Shown: positions 9,706-18,476, counted from the stretch's first letter. The stretch is DNA of 64,000 nt from Bacteroides muris (ex Afrizal et al. 2022) (GCF_004793475.1 NZ_SRYZ01000010.1:45640-109639), one strand, 5' to 3'. Numbers and translations are program-made. Notes: a model not told the origin generated them from the sequence alone.

Positions 9706-9839
9706 AATTATTTAAAATTCTAGGATATTTCAACTCAAAGCAGTTGTCGTTACCTCCCCGACTTCATTAGTCGCCCGTAACATCGGATAATTGTAAATGC
9801 ATTAACCGAATAGTACAATTGTTTAATGGTTAAATCAGG

Positions 9840-9868
9840 AAAGGCAGGTCGTGAGATTCGCCTTTTTA
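9840..9868 (+). terminator. Terminator upstream of GH43
   Basis: A short stem AAAGGC / GCCTTT (9840-9845 with 9860-9865) has a 14-base loop and continues into T's. Its loop (AGGTCGTGAGATTC) is nearly identical to that of the hairpin at 11049-11078. It ends the SusC-D-E operon just before the GH43 gene. Confidence 0.65.
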
Positions 9869-9901
9869 TATAAATATGTGAAGTTTTCAATCAAAACAGT
9901 T

Positions 9902-10987
9902 ATGAAACGAAGAAAGTGGAATTTGTTTTTTATTGTTGCTATCCCTTTAGTTTGCAGTTGCGGCACGAAGCAGCAGCAAGACACCGCTCAGTGTATCCCT
10001 GAAGAGGGTGTAAGAAAGACGATGAGATATTTGGTACCGGACGATTATATGGCAGATCCGGCTGTGCATGTCTTTAATGATCGGCTTTATATTTATCCTT
10101 CTCATGATTGGGAAAGTGGGATTGTTGAGAATGATAACGGTGACCATTTCAATATGAAGGATTATCATGTGTTTTCTACTACTGACGTGATGCAGGGGGA
10201 AATAAAAGACCATGGTGTAGTGCTTAAAGTGGAGGATATTCCTTGGGCAGGTCGACAGCTGTGGGATTGCGATGTGGTGGAAAAGGACGGAAAGTATTAC
10301 ATGTATTTTCCTTTGAAGGATAGGAATGATATTTTTCGTATAGGAGTAGCAGTGGGCGATTGCCCCGAGGGACCGTTTGTTCCTCAACCGGCACCTATCA
10401 AGGGTAGCTATAGCATCGACCCTGCTGTGCTTGATGATGGAAATGGCAATTATTATATGTATTTCGGCGGACTGTGGGGTGGCCAGTTGCAGCGCTACCG
10501 CGACAACAAGGCATTGGAGTGTGCCGTCTTCCCAGCTGATGATGAACCGGCGCTTCCTTCGCGTGTGGTGAAACTGAGTGAAGATATGCTGGAGTTTGCC
10601 GAAGTGCCTCGGGAGGTGATTGTATTGGGCGAGGATGGTAAACCGTTGCCGGCCGGTGACAATATGCGTCGTTTCTTCGAGGCAAGTTGGATACATAAGT
10701 ACAATGGACGCTATTACTTTTCTTACTCTACCGGTGATACTCACCGCTTGTGCTATGCCATAGGCGATAATCCTTATGGCCCTTTCATCTATCAAGGGGT
10801 TATTCTTACTCCGGTAGTGGGATGGACTACGCATCATTCTATTGTGGAGTATAAGGGGAAATGGTATCTGTTCCATCACGATAGTGCTCCCAGCAATGGT
10901 AAGACTTGGCTTCGCAGTCTGAAAGTCTGTGAATTGGAATATGATTCCGAAGGACGTATCATCACAATTGATGGAGGAGGAAAATAG
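9902..10987 (+). CDS. GH43 family glycosidase, lipoprotein
   Basis: This 361-residue product is a five-bladed beta-propeller glycosidase of the beta-xylosidase/alpha-L-arabinofuranosidase family. The start at 9902 places a signal with lipobox 'VCSC' at the N-terminus; the frame is open further upstream but runs into the terminator at 9840. The three GH43 catalytic acids are visible: base D52 ('MADPAVHVF'), pKa modulator D173 ('YSIDPAVLDD') and acid E260 ('FFEASWIHKY'). A late His in 'TTHHSIVEYKGKWYLFHHD' fits the usual propeller blade. Being a lipoprotein, it acts in the periplasm or outside the cell. The linkage is not deducible; it may trim side chains from the hemicellulose imported by this locus. 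A terminator lies on each side, so it may be transcribed separately. Confidence 0.88.
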   Translation: MKRRKWNLFFIVAIPLVCSCGTKQQQDTAQCIPEEGVRKTMRYLVPDDYMADPAVHVFNDRLYIYPSHDWESGIVENDNGDHFNMKDYHVFSTTDVMQGEIKDHGVVLKVEDIPWAGRQLWDCDVVEKDGKYYMYFPLKDRNDIFRIGVAVGDCPEGPFVPQPAPIKGSYSIDPAVLDDGNGNYYMYFGGLWGGQLQRYRDNKALECAVFPADDEPALPSRVVKLSEDMLEFAEVPREVIVLGEDGKPLPAGDNMRRFFEASWIHKYNGRYYFSYSTGDTHRLCYAIGDNPYGPFIYQGVILTPVVGWTTHHSIVEYKGKWYLFHHDSAPSNGKTWLRSLKVCELEYDSEGRIITIDGGGK

Positions 10988-11048
10988 AAAGACTTCTTTT
11001 TCAGAATATTCAGCAAATGCCCCTTCTTGATAATTGGGGATACTCAAG

Positions 11049-11078
11049 AAAAGGCGGGTCGTGGGATTCGCCTTTTTG
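11049..11078 (+). terminator. Terminator after GH43
   Basis: AAAGGCG (11050-11056) pairs with CGCCTTT (11069-11075), followed by T's. The sequence of stem and loop nearly repeats the terminator at 9840-9868. The remaining bases to 11237 show no gene. Confidence 0.75.
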
Positions 11079-11237
11079 CTGTCATTCGCTATTGTGTTTC
11101 TGGATGCAATTCATATTCCTCTTTGCATTCCCTCTGATGTTAGGGTGCAAAATGTCCCTTTTTATCCTTGCACTTCCTTCACCTCCTTCTCCCATCCTCC
11201 TGTTTATCGGCTTTCCCGGTGAAACCGCTTTCCGTCC

Positions 11238-11879
11238 TCACCGCCCCGTCTTTGCATCGCGCGACACACCGTAGTATCCCGGCATGGCCCGGTAGATGGG
11301 TTGCGTGGGTTTCCCCACATTCTTCAGCTTGCCCTCTTGCTGCAACCGTTTCAGGTGGACGTTTGCGGTGGTGCGTGCCATGCCGCACAGCTCTTGGAAG
11401 TCACTGCGAATCAGCATGTCGTGGTCGGCAAAGTATTCTTTCAGCTTCATGTCTATCTCCACTTCCGAAAGCTTCAGGGAGTGGCGAGTGTATTTACTGC
11501 GGATGGCACTGACTCCCGTCATCGCTTGTTTCAGCCTGACGTCGGGACGGAAGCTGATGCTTTTCAGCCGGAGTTTCAGGTGCTTGTTCGGGGTGCTGCG
11601 GGTCACTTTCTGTGTGGCTTCCAGGGTGGGGGCGAAGTAGCCCAGCCCTTCGATGTGCACCTCGTGCCCGTCGCGCAGTTCTTCGCCGCAGATTTGCGTC
11701 AGGCAGTCTATCGCGTTCATCACGTCGCCCACCGTGAGCGAGCTGCGGGCATGCACGCGGTTGTAGAGCTGCCGCATGGTTACTTTCCCGTTGAGCAACG
11801 GGCGGGGATGGAGGCCTCTCTCTTCCGGGGTTTCCTCGTTGGTGCCGGGATTCTCGTACCAGTCATATAGTATTGCCAT
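11238..11879 (-). CDS. HU-like DNA-binding protein
   Basis: This product has 213 residues when started at the ATG ending at 11879 ('MAILYDWYENPG'). An in-frame ATG 24 bases upstream is less likely, since 'MAILYDWYENP' is the usual N-terminus of this Bacteroidetes family. Residues about 28-120 form an HU/IHF-type domain ('GKVTMRQLYNRVHARSSLTVGDVMNAIDCL', then 'VHIEGLGYFAPTL'). The C-terminal third reads as a winged-helix-like segment ('IRSDFQELCGMARTTANVHLKRLQQEGKLKN'). The gene is markedly GC-rich. It is divergent from the VapE-like gene, and the two share an intergenic 22-bp repeat array that either product might bind. HU homology is by motif; the DNA target is unknown. Confidence 0.8.
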   Translation of the reverse strand: MAILYDWYENPGTNEETPEERGLHPRPLLNGKVTMRQLYNRVHARSSLTVGDVMNAIDCLTQICGEELRDGHEVHIEGLGYFAPTLEATQKVTRSTPNKHLKLRLKSISFRPDVRLKQAMTGVSAIRSKYTRHSLKLSEVEIDMKLKEYFADHDMLIRSDFQELCGMARTTANVHLKRLQQEGKLKNVGKPTQPIYRAMPGYYGVSRDAKTGR

Positions 11880-11940
11880 ATCAATAGGTTTTAGTGCGTT
11901 CAACGTATTTGTTTCTTCCCTCGGAAGTGTCTTCCTGCAA

Positions 11941-12028
11941 GTGAACGACTCCGGTCGGCAGAACGAACGACCCGGGCCGTTCGATTGAACGACCTAGGTC
12001 AGCCGATTGAACGACCCGGGTCGTTCAC
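11941..12028. repeat. Four tandem 22-bp palindromic repeats between HU-like and VapE-like genes
   Basis: Four units of exactly 22 bases begin at 11941, 11963, 11985 and 12007. The shared core is nnGAACGACYCSGGYCG. The fourth contains the perfect 18-base palindrome GAACGACCCGGGTCGTTC (12009-12026), the second the same with one mismatched pair. There are no unique spacers. The 22-base pitch is close to two DNA helical turns, so the sites would lie on one face of the helix. An operator or replication-type iteron array is the simplest inference. The rest of the gap (12029-12237) shows nothing else clear. Confidence 0.8.
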
Positions 12029-12237
12029 TTGTAAGGAACCGTGCAAATATACTGAAAATAAAGGGTTCCGCAGCATAAATAGGTATGTTTGTCAGCAGGA
12101 ATGATTTTTGAAGAATAATCGGAGAATGACTTGCAAAACGCCCTCGGCAGGCAGTAATTTTGGCGAAGAGGCGAGAGGAAAGAAAGGATGATGCCCTTCC
12201 CCGGAACCTTCAAACAATCATTTTAATAAAAATACTT

Positions 12238-13566
12238 ATGAAGAAAAAACTGATGACTTTACAGCAACACCGACTCTTGAAGGAAGCGGGACAACTGATA
12301 GCCTTTTCCGAAAGGCTGAAACACGTACAAAAAGAAACGACCGACCGAAACCGGGAGGAGCGGGAAGAAAAGTGCCGCCGGAGCGCGAAAGCCGCAAGCA
12401 CCGTGACTGCACTGAGCGGTGACATCGAGGAGTTCTTCACTTCGCGCTACGACTTTCGCTATAATCTGCTGACGGATGAAACCGAGTTCCGCCCCGCCGG
12501 ACAACGCTCTGCCGCCTTCACCCCCGTGGGCAAGCGCGAGTTGAACACTTTCTGCATCGAAGCCCATGCCGAAGGTATTCCTTGCTGGGACAAGGACTTG
12601 AACCGATATGTCTATTCCACTTACATCCCTGCCTACCATCCCTTCCTGCTCTACATGGACGAACTGCCCGATTGGGACGGCAAGGACCGGCTGACTGCGC
12701 TTGCCTGCCGCGTCTCTTCTCGGCCTCACTGGGTGCGGGGATTCCATACCTGGATGCTGGGACTTGCCTCGCAATGGATGGGCGTGTCTGGACTGCATGC
12801 CAACAGCGTGGCTCCCGTTCTCGTCAGCCGCGAGCAGGGACGACGGAAATCCAGCTTCTGCCGTGCCTTGATGCCCGATGTGCTGGCACGCTACTACACC
12901 GACAACCTGAAACTGACCTCGCAGGGACAAGCCGAAAGGATGCTGGCGGAAATGGGGCTGCTCAATATGGACGAGTTCGACAAGTATGCCGACAACAAAA
13001 TGCCCTTACTGAAAAATTTGATGCAGATGTCGGTGCTCAACATCCGCAAGGCCTATCAGCAGAACTTCAGGCAACTGCCCCGTATCGCCTCGTTCATCGG
13101 AACCAGCAACCGGTTCGACCTGCTGACCGACCCTACCGGGAGCCGGCGCTTCCTCTGCATAGAGGTGAAGCACAACATTGACTGCATGGGCATAGAGCAC
13201 GACCAGATTTTTGCCCAACTGAAAGCGGAACTCATTGCCGGGCGGCGCAGCTGGTTCACCAAGTCGGAGGAGGAGGAATTGCAACGGCACAACGAGGCTT
13301 TCTATCGTGTCAGCCTTGCCGAGGAGGCGGTTCGCAGCTTGTTCCGTGCCCCGCTTTCGGCAGAGAAGAGCCTCGACCTGACTGCCGCCGACATCTTTGA
13401 CGAGTTGCAAAAAACGCATCCCGCCCTGATGCGTGGCAGCAATCCCATGCAGTTCGGTTCGGTGCTGCTGCGGGCGGGACTGAAACGCCGGCATACGAAG
13501 TACGGCAATGTGTACGAGGTGGTGAGAAAGAAAAAAGAAGTTTCACCGGAAAGGGTTGAACGATAG
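12238..13566 (+). CDS. VapE/VirE-type P-loop protein with DUF3874-like C-terminus
   Basis: This 442-residue product starts at the ATG at 12238 ('MKKKLMTLQQHRLLKEAGQ'); an upstream extension in frame lacks family character. Residues about 1-70 are basic and helical. Residues about 80-190 contain 'FYLL...DELPDWDGKDRL', typical of VapE/VirE proteins. The NTPase core starts with the atypical P-loop 'SREQGRRKSSFCRAL' (about 200) and continues with 'MDEFDKY' and 'ASFIGTSNRFDLLTDPTGSRRF', matching Walker B and sensor regions. The C-terminus 'PMQFGSVLLRAGLKRRHTKYGNVYEVV' fits DUF3874. Relatives are linked to mobile elements and primase/helicase functions; the cellular role of chromosomal Bacteroides copies is not settled. 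The high GC content suggests acquisition. No integrase or transposase is present here. Confidence 0.8.
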   Translation: MKKKLMTLQQHRLLKEAGQLIAFSERLKHVQKETTDRNREEREEKCRRSAKAASTVTALSGDIEEFFTSRYDFRYNLLTDETEFRPAGQRSAAFTPVGKRELNTFCIEAHAEGIPCWDKDLNRYVYSTYIPAYHPFLLYMDELPDWDGKDRLTALACRVSSRPHWVRGFHTWMLGLASQWMGVSGLHANSVAPVLVSREQGRRKSSFCRALMPDVLARYYTDNLKLTSQGQAERMLAEMGLLNMDEFDKYADNKMPLLKNLMQMSVLNIRKAYQQNFRQLPRIASFIGTSNRFDLLTDPTGSRRFLCIEVKHNIDCMGIEHDQIFAQLKAELIAGRRSWFTKSEEEELQRHNEAFYRVSLAEEAVRSLFRAPLSAEKSLDLTAADIFDELQKTHPALMRGSNPMQFGSVLLRAGLKRRHTKYGNVYEVVRKKKEVSPERVER

Positions 13567-13791
13567 GGAAATAATGCGAAAGGTGAAGGGGTGAAGGAAG
13601 AGAAAGCCGGTTTATAATCTCATTACGGATTGACATAGATTCCTATTAATTCAGGTTGTAGATGCCGATGGGATAAATATTTTCGCTCATAATGACTGTA
13701 TATTTTATAGATTTCTACAAAAGTAACTTCTTTATAAGAACAAAACAAGCGAAAGTTGCGATTTTCACTACTCCTTGTCAGATAAAAAACT

Positions 13792-13799
13792 TATCTTTG
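13792..13799 (+). promoter_or_regulatory. -7 element upstream of the Rid-family gene
   Basis: TATCTTTG fits TAnnTTTG exactly and lies 27 bases before the ATG at 13827. No clear -33 TTTG is seen. It supports the start at 13827 rather than the longer open frame from 13692. Confidence 0.5.
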
Positions 13800-13826
13800 C
13801 GATTGAAACAATCTCTTGTTAATGAT

Positions 13827-14948
13827 ATGAAATACACATCATACTCTTATCCTTCGGGCAGGGCGGAAGTGGCTGCATTTGTTGTAACCGGCGGAGTGAC
13901 GGAATACCATGTGATGATACATGCCACCGACCCGAAACAGACCTATCGCGAGCAGATGAATGCCGTGCTGGATGCGTATGCCGCTTTACTGAAAAACGAA
14001 CTGTCTGGAGCCGTGGCGGTTTTTAAAAGATACTTCCTGAGTGATGCCGCCAACCAGGCGGAACTGTTGCTTGCCGCTACGGCGGAAAGCTCCGATTGCG
14101 CGCTGTCTGTGGTGGAACAGCCTCCGCTGGATGGTACCAAGATTGCTTTGTGGGCCTATCTGCAGACCGATGTGCAGACACGAGTGCTGCCCAACGGACT
14201 GTATGAAGTGAAACACGGTGCTTACCGCCAGCTCTGGATGGGAGGCAGTTTCAACCGTGCCGCCAATTCGGAATACCAGATGCGTCTTTTGCTCAACGAC
14301 TATGCCATGCAACTGATGGAAGAGGGGTGTACCTTGGCCGACAATTGCCTGCGTACCTGGATATTTGTGCAGAATGTGGATTGCAATTATGCCGGTGTAG
14401 TCAAGGCACGTAATGAGATGTTCGTCACCCAGAACCTGACGGAGCATACGCACTACATTGCCAGTACCGGCATCGGCGGGCGTCATGCCGACCCCAAGGC
14501 ACTGGTGATGCTTGACGCTTTTGCCGTAGCGGGATTAAAGCCCGGACAAATCAAATATCTCTATGCCCGCACACACCTGAACCCCACTTATGAGTATGGA
14601 GTCAGTTTCGAACGGGGAACGGCGGTGGATTACGACGACCGCCGGCAAGTACTCATTTCCGGTACGGCGAGTATCAATAACCGGGGGGAAGTGCTGTATG
14701 CCGGAGATGTACGTCGTCAGACAGAACGGATGTGGGAGAATGTGGAAGCTCTGCTGAAAGAGGCTGACTGCGGCTTTGGAGATGTGGGGCATATCATTGT
14801 CTATCTGCGTGATATGGCGGACTATACCGTAGTAAAGGAAATGTTTGACGAACGCTTTCCCGATACGCCGAGAGTGATTACGCTGGCTCCTGTCTGTCGT
14901 CCGGGGTGGCTGGTGGAAATGGAGTGTATGGCGGTAAGGAAACTCTAA
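13827..14948 (+). CDS. Rid (YjgF/L-PSP) family protein
   Basis: This 373-residue product starts at 13827 ('MKYTSYSYPSGRAEVAAF'), 27 bases after a -7 element. The C-terminal part (about 210-373) holds Rid-type patterns: 'YGVSFERGTAV', 'VLISGTASINNRGEVLYAGDVRRQTERMWENVEALL', 'VGHIIVYLRDMADY' and 'PRVITLAPVCRPGWLVEMECMA'. The conserved Arg and Glu of Rid proteins are present in 'VCRPGWLVEME'. The N-terminal 200 residues resemble the extra domain of long Rid/chorismatase-like proteins and diverge from short RidA. Rid proteins hydrolyse reactive enamine/imine intermediates; the substrate of this long form is unknown to me. It is followed after 11 bases by a lipoprotein gene, so they may be cotranscribed, though no functional link is evident. 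Confidence 0.82.
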   Translation: MKYTSYSYPSGRAEVAAFVVTGGVTEYHVMIHATDPKQTYREQMNAVLDAYAALLKNELSGAVAVFKRYFLSDAANQAELLLAATAESSDCALSVVEQPPLDGTKIALWAYLQTDVQTRVLPNGLYEVKHGAYRQLWMGGSFNRAANSEYQMRLLLNDYAMQLMEEGCTLADNCLRTWIFVQNVDCNYAGVVKARNEMFVTQNLTEHTHYIASTGIGGRHADPKALVMLDAFAVAGLKPGQIKYLYARTHLNPTYEYGVSFERGTAVDYDDRRQVLISGTASINNRGEVLYAGDVRRQTERMWENVEALLKEADCGFGDVGHIIVYLRDMADYTVVKEMFDERFPDTPRVITLAPVCRPGWLVEMECMAVRKL

Positions 14949-14959
14949 TCTGTATAAGG

Positions 14960-15574
14960 ATGAAAACACGTATCTTGTTTTTCTGTATCAGTTGCCTTCT
15001 TTGGGCAAGTTGCGAAAATTCCGGACAGAATTATGTGATTGAAGGAACGTTGCCGTCGTTGAAATACGACGGGGAATGGATATACCTCGTGCCGATGGAG
15101 AATGCGCCGGGGCGGGTGGATTCTGTAAAGATAACCAATGCCTCTTTTTCTTTTTCCGGACAAGGGGAGGAGATGAGGGTGTTGCGTCTGCGCCATCTGC
15201 TGCGTATCTACATCCAGGAACTGCTGGTGGTGACGGAGCCGGGAACCATACATGTGAAGGCCGACTCTGTCGGCTCGGTAACGGGCACTCCGCAAAATGA
15301 TGCCCTTCAGAAATGGAAAGAGGGGAGGGAAAAGAAGCAAGAGGCTTACCATTTCATCCGGACGGGACTGCGGAATGCCACCGGAAAAGATTCACTGCAT
15401 CTGATACGGATACGTGACAGTCTGAGGATGCAGGAGCAGGAAACAAACTTTCTGTTTTTGAAAGAGCAGGGAAACAATACGTTGGGAATATTCATGCGGA
15501 AGATGCTGCGTGGCTCCTTGACGGAAGAACAACAAAAACTGTTGGATGAAAGCTTGCAGAAGGAAATACATTGA
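14960..15574 (+). CDS. DUF4369-like lipoprotein
   Basis: This 204-residue lipoprotein (lipobox 'WASC' near 17) has a beta-rich region of about 25-110 ('YVIEGTLPSLKYDGEWIYLVPMENAPGRVDSVKI', 'FSFSGQ', 'LLVVTEPGTIHVKADS'). This matches the N-terminal DUF4369 domain found ahead of thioredoxin-like domains in Bacteroidetes. The C-terminal 90 residues are charged and helical, and no thioredoxin CxxC domain follows, so this is a short form. Its last 29 bases overlap the start of the membrane protein gene downstream, suggesting translational coupling. It is the first member of a five-gene run with the duplicated membrane-protein/CxxCH pair. Function is unknown; an envelope role is inferred from the signal and neighbours. 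Confidence 0.75.
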   Translation: MKTRILFFCISCLLWASCENSGQNYVIEGTLPSLKYDGEWIYLVPMENAPGRVDSVKITNASFSFSGQGEEMRVLRLRHLLRIYIQELLVVTEPGTIHVKADSVGSVTGTPQNDALQKWKEGREKKQEAYHFIRTGLRNATGKDSLHLIRIRDSLRMQEQETNFLFLKEQGNNTLGIFMRKMLRGSLTEEQQKLLDESLQKEIH

Positions 15575-16997
15575 ATGGGGAGCGGCAGGAATCGGTGCTT
15601 TGGCGTTGTTCCTTTTTTTCTTCCGGATATTGCCCTATCATCTGTTCCATCGGGAGCAGACGCAGCTCTTTTTGCTTGCCACCGAACCATTGGCAGGGTA
15701 TCTGCGGCATCCGGCGGCTCTGGCACGTCTGTCGGGAGATTTCCTCACTCAATTCTTTTATTACGAAGGGGGTGGTCCGGCCATAATGGCTGTCGTGCTG
15801 TTGCTTTGGGGAGTGGTGGTGTTTCGTTTGTTGGTTCCGTACATGGGACGTTGGGCGTGGGTTCCTACGGTGTTGGCGGTGGCTTGGGAGGCAGGAAGGC
15901 AATGCGGATTGAGTTATCCGCTTTCCGGCACAATCGCTTTAACCGGTATCGGAGGTGTTTTGTTGTTGTGTCGTAGCTGCATGCGACGTTCGTGGAAGTC
16001 GGGCTTACCGGTAAGCATATTGGCGGTATTGTCCGGCTATTGGCTGTTTGGCTGTGGCGATTGGTCGTCACGATGGTACAATATGCCCGATTTAGGGCGG
16101 GAATATCTTTTGGCCTTGGATTCGGAAATGTATTTCGGCCGTTCGGAAAAAGTACGGCAACTGTTGGCGGAGGGTGAATACCGCTCTCCGTTCACTGCCT
16201 ATTATTATAATTTGCTGAATGCGCAGCAGAACCGGCTTCCCGACCGGCTGATGGATGGTTATCAACCGGCTTCGCAAGGGCTGTTTCTGCCCGTGGCTCC
16301 CCATTCTACCTACCTCACTATTTATGCAGCCAATGAAGTCTGGTTTGCGTTGGGAGATATGACGATGGCTGAACATGCCGCCATGCTGGGAATGATTTTT
16401 TCTCCGCATCACACCGGAGCAAGAGCTGTCAAGCGTTTGGCGGAAATCAACCTGGTGAACGGTGATGAGGCGGCGGCCATGAAATATCTTCGTCTCCTGC
16501 AAAAGACAATGTGTTACCGTGATTGGGCAGAACGACGTATTCCCGGAAAACAGACGGCCGAAGTCTGCCAATGGCTGGAACGGAAGCGGTTGTTGTTGCC
16601 TGCAACGGATACTTTGCGTTCTTCTGCCGACATTCCGCTTTCACTTCGTCATCTGTTGCGTAACAATCCTGATAATACGTTGGTATGCGATTACCTTCTC
16701 TGCTTTGATTTGCTGAATAAGGATATTGGGGCTTTCGCCGGAGATTATCGGGAGTTTGCTGCAAAGAAGTTTCCTTCCAGATTGTATGCCGAAGGTTTAC
16801 TTATCTATCTTGCCGGGAAAAAGGCTTCGTTGGATGAAGTGGAAAAATGGAATATACCGCCTCAAGTATTGGATGAATTTGGCGATTATACCCGACTGTA
16901 CGAGGCGAATGGTGGTAATGGTGCCCCTTTGCAAGCCAAATACGGAAAAACATATTGGTTTTATTTCCACTATGCTACGATGAAAAAGGGGAAGTGA
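15546..16997 (+). CDS. Polytopic membrane protein with helical-repeat C-terminus (DUF6057-like), copy 1
   Basis: This 483-residue product has about five or six hydrophobic segments in its first 180 residues (for example 'GAAGIGALALFLFFFRIL', 'PAIMAVVLLLWGVVVFRLLV', 'GIGGVLLLC', 'LPVSILAVLSGYWLFG'). A soluble half of about 300 residues follows, reading like TPR helices ('NEVWFALGDMTMAEHAAMLGMIF', 'RAVKRLAEINLVNGDEAAAMKYLRLLQKTMCYRDWAE'). It closes with 'AKYGKTYWFYFHYA'. The same architecture and motifs recur in the gene at 18527. It overlaps the DUF4369-like gene by 29 bases and is 3 bases from the CxxCH lipoprotein gene, so the three are surely one operon. I know no function; a scaffold or assembly role for the CxxCH partner is a guess. 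Confidence 0.75.
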   Translation: MKACRRKYIEWGAAGIGALALFLFFFRILPYHLFHREQTQLFLLATEPLAGYLRHPAALARLSGDFLTQFFYYEGGGPAIMAVVLLLWGVVVFRLLVPYMGRWAWVPTVLAVAWEAGRQCGLSYPLSGTIALTGIGGVLLLCRSCMRRSWKSGLPVSILAVLSGYWLFGCGDWSSRWYNMPDLGREYLLALDSEMYFGRSEKVRQLLAEGEYRSPFTAYYYNLLNAQQNRLPDRLMDGYQPASQGLFLPVAPHSTYLTIYAANEVWFALGDMTMAEHAAMLGMIFSPHHTGARAVKRLAEINLVNGDEAAAMKYLRLLQKTMCYRDWAERRIPGKQTAEVCQWLERKRLLLPATDTLRSSADIPLSLRHLLRNNPDNTLVCDYLLCFDLLNKDIGAFAGDYREFAAKKFPSRLYAEGLLIYLAGKKASLDEVEKWNIPPQVLDEFGDYTRLYEANGGNGAPLQAKYGKTYWFYFHYATMKKGK

Positions 16998-17000
16998 TTT

Positions 17001-18476
17001 ATGATGAACATAGATATGAAATATATACAAGTTGTTGTGGGGCTGTTACTGTGCTGCTGCCTATATGGTTGTAATCCCCGTCCGGAGTCTGTACAGCCTG
17101 CAGACCGGCTACTGGTGCTCTATCCGGAATATCAGGATGTAACTATTCCCTACAATGTGGCTCCTCTGAATTTCCTTGTGCGGAATGAAGGGGTGGATGC
17201 GGTGTGCGTGAGTGTAAAGGGAGCATCGGACAGCTTGCAGATAAACGCGCGCGGGAACAAGGCGATATTCCCCTTGAAAGCTTGGCGTGCATTGCTTGAA
17301 GCGGAGAAGGAACATACTTTGGAAGTAACTGTTACTGCCCGTACCGACGGCCGCTGGCTGCGCTATCCTTCCTTTACGTGGCAGGTGGTGGCGGACAAGC
17401 TTGACGCTTATGTCAGTTACCGCCTGATAGAGCCCGGCTATGAGGTATGGAATGCTTTGCAGATACGTGAACGTTGCATCGAGAATTTCGAGGAGCGCAT
17501 TTTGGCGGATAACAGCCGGACAGAGGGCAAGTGCATGAACTGTCATGTGCACGGAGGAAATAGTGGCAACCTTTCGATGTTCCATCTTCGTGGTGAGGGA
17601 GGGGGGACTGTCCTGAACCGTGACGGCAAGCTCCGTAAGCTTGCCTTGAAGAATGAACAGATGGTATCTGCTGCTGTCTACGGGGATTTCCATCCTGACG
17701 GGCGGTATGGTGTGTTCTCGTCTAATGTGATTATTCCCATGTTCTATACGGAAAGTAACCGCCGTCTGGAAGTTTACGATACTGTCTCCGATTTGGCTGT
17801 CGCCGATTTTGACGGAAACCGGATGATTCTATCTCCGCTTACGGCGGATTCCACCGTATTGGAAACTTTTCCCACATTCTCTGCCGATGGGAAATGGATA
17901 TATTACTGCTCAGCTCCGACTGTGCCATTGCCGGACAGCGTACAGCAATTACGCTATTCGCTTTGCCGCATTGCGTTCGATGCCGATCACGGCACCTGGG
18001 GCGACCGCGTGGATACCCTTTGGAATGCCCGGCTGGAGAAAGGATCCGTGTGTCATCCGAAAGCCTCACCGGACGGACGCTACCTGCTCTATACCGTTGC
18101 CGATTATGGAACATTCCCCATTTGGCACCGGGAGACGGAGTTGCAGCTGATGGATTTGCGGACGGGTGCTGTAGACTCCCTGCCAATGGTCAACTCCAAC
18201 CGTTCGGACACTTATCACAGTTGGTCGTCAGGCAGCCGTTGGTTTGCCTTTGCCAGCAAGCGGGGCGACGGGCAGTACGGGCGGGTTTATTTTGCCTATC
18301 TGGATGCCGAGGGGAAGGCGCACAAGCCTTTTGTGCTACCCCAGTCGGACCCGGAAAAAGACGATCTGACATTGAAATCCTACAATATCCCCGATTTGTC
18401 GGCCACTCCCGTTCCTTTTGATGCTTCTTCCATCAAGCGGATAAACCGGCAACTGAAGGCAGAGGAATTCAAATGA
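17001..18476 (+). CDS. Beta-propeller lipoprotein with CxxCH haem-c motif, copy 1
   Basis: This 491-residue lipoprotein has the lipobox 'LYGC' near residue 24. An N-terminal Ig-like region (about 35-130) begins 'LYPEYQDVTIPYNVAPLNF'. The sequence 'EGKCMNCHVHG' then gives C178-x-x-C181-H182, the classical covalent haem-c site. The remainder (about 195-480) has PD40/TolB-like propeller repeats: 'DFHPDGRYGVFSS', 'TFSADGKWIYYCS', 'KASPDGRYLLYTVADYGTFPIWH' and 'SWSSGSRWFAFASKRGDGQYGRVYFAY'. A haem-bearing propeller lipoprotein on the periplasmic or outer face is the inference. It alternates with membrane proteins in an operon and has a paralogue at 20295. No catalytic assignment can be made. Two other in-frame starts (17004, 17016) are possible. 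Confidence 0.78.
   Translation: MMNIDMKYIQVVVGLLLCCCLYGCNPRPESVQPADRLLVLYPEYQDVTIPYNVAPLNFLVRNEGVDAVCVSVKGASDSLQINARGNKAIFPLKAWRALLEAEKEHTLEVTVTARTDGRWLRYPSFTWQVVADKLDAYVSYRLIEPGYEVWNALQIRERCIENFEERILADNSRTEGKCMNCHVHGGNSGNLSMFHLRGEGGGTVLNRDGKLRKLALKNEQMVSAAVYGDFHPDGRYGVFSSNVIIPMFYTESNRRLEVYDTVSDLAVADFDGNRMILSPLTADSTVLETFPTFSADGKWIYYCSAPTVPLPDSVQQLRYSLCRIAFDADHGTWGDRVDTLWNARLEKGSVCHPKASPDGRYLLYTVADYGTFPIWHRETELQLMDLRTGAVDSLPMVNSNRSDTYHSWSSGSRWFAFASKRGDGQYGRVYFAYLDAEGKAHKPFVLPQSDPEKDDLTLKSYNIPDLSATPVPFDASSIKRINRQLKAEEFK

Noticed and set aside
9947..11047. Long minus-strand open frame (366 codons)
   Set aside because: It is fully antisense to the GH43 gene, has no signal or family motif, and its codon composition mirrors the real frame.
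12259..13494. Several long frames on both strands overlapping the VapE-like gene
   Set aside because: High GC lowers stop-codon frequency; only the plus frame from 12238 has domain motifs.
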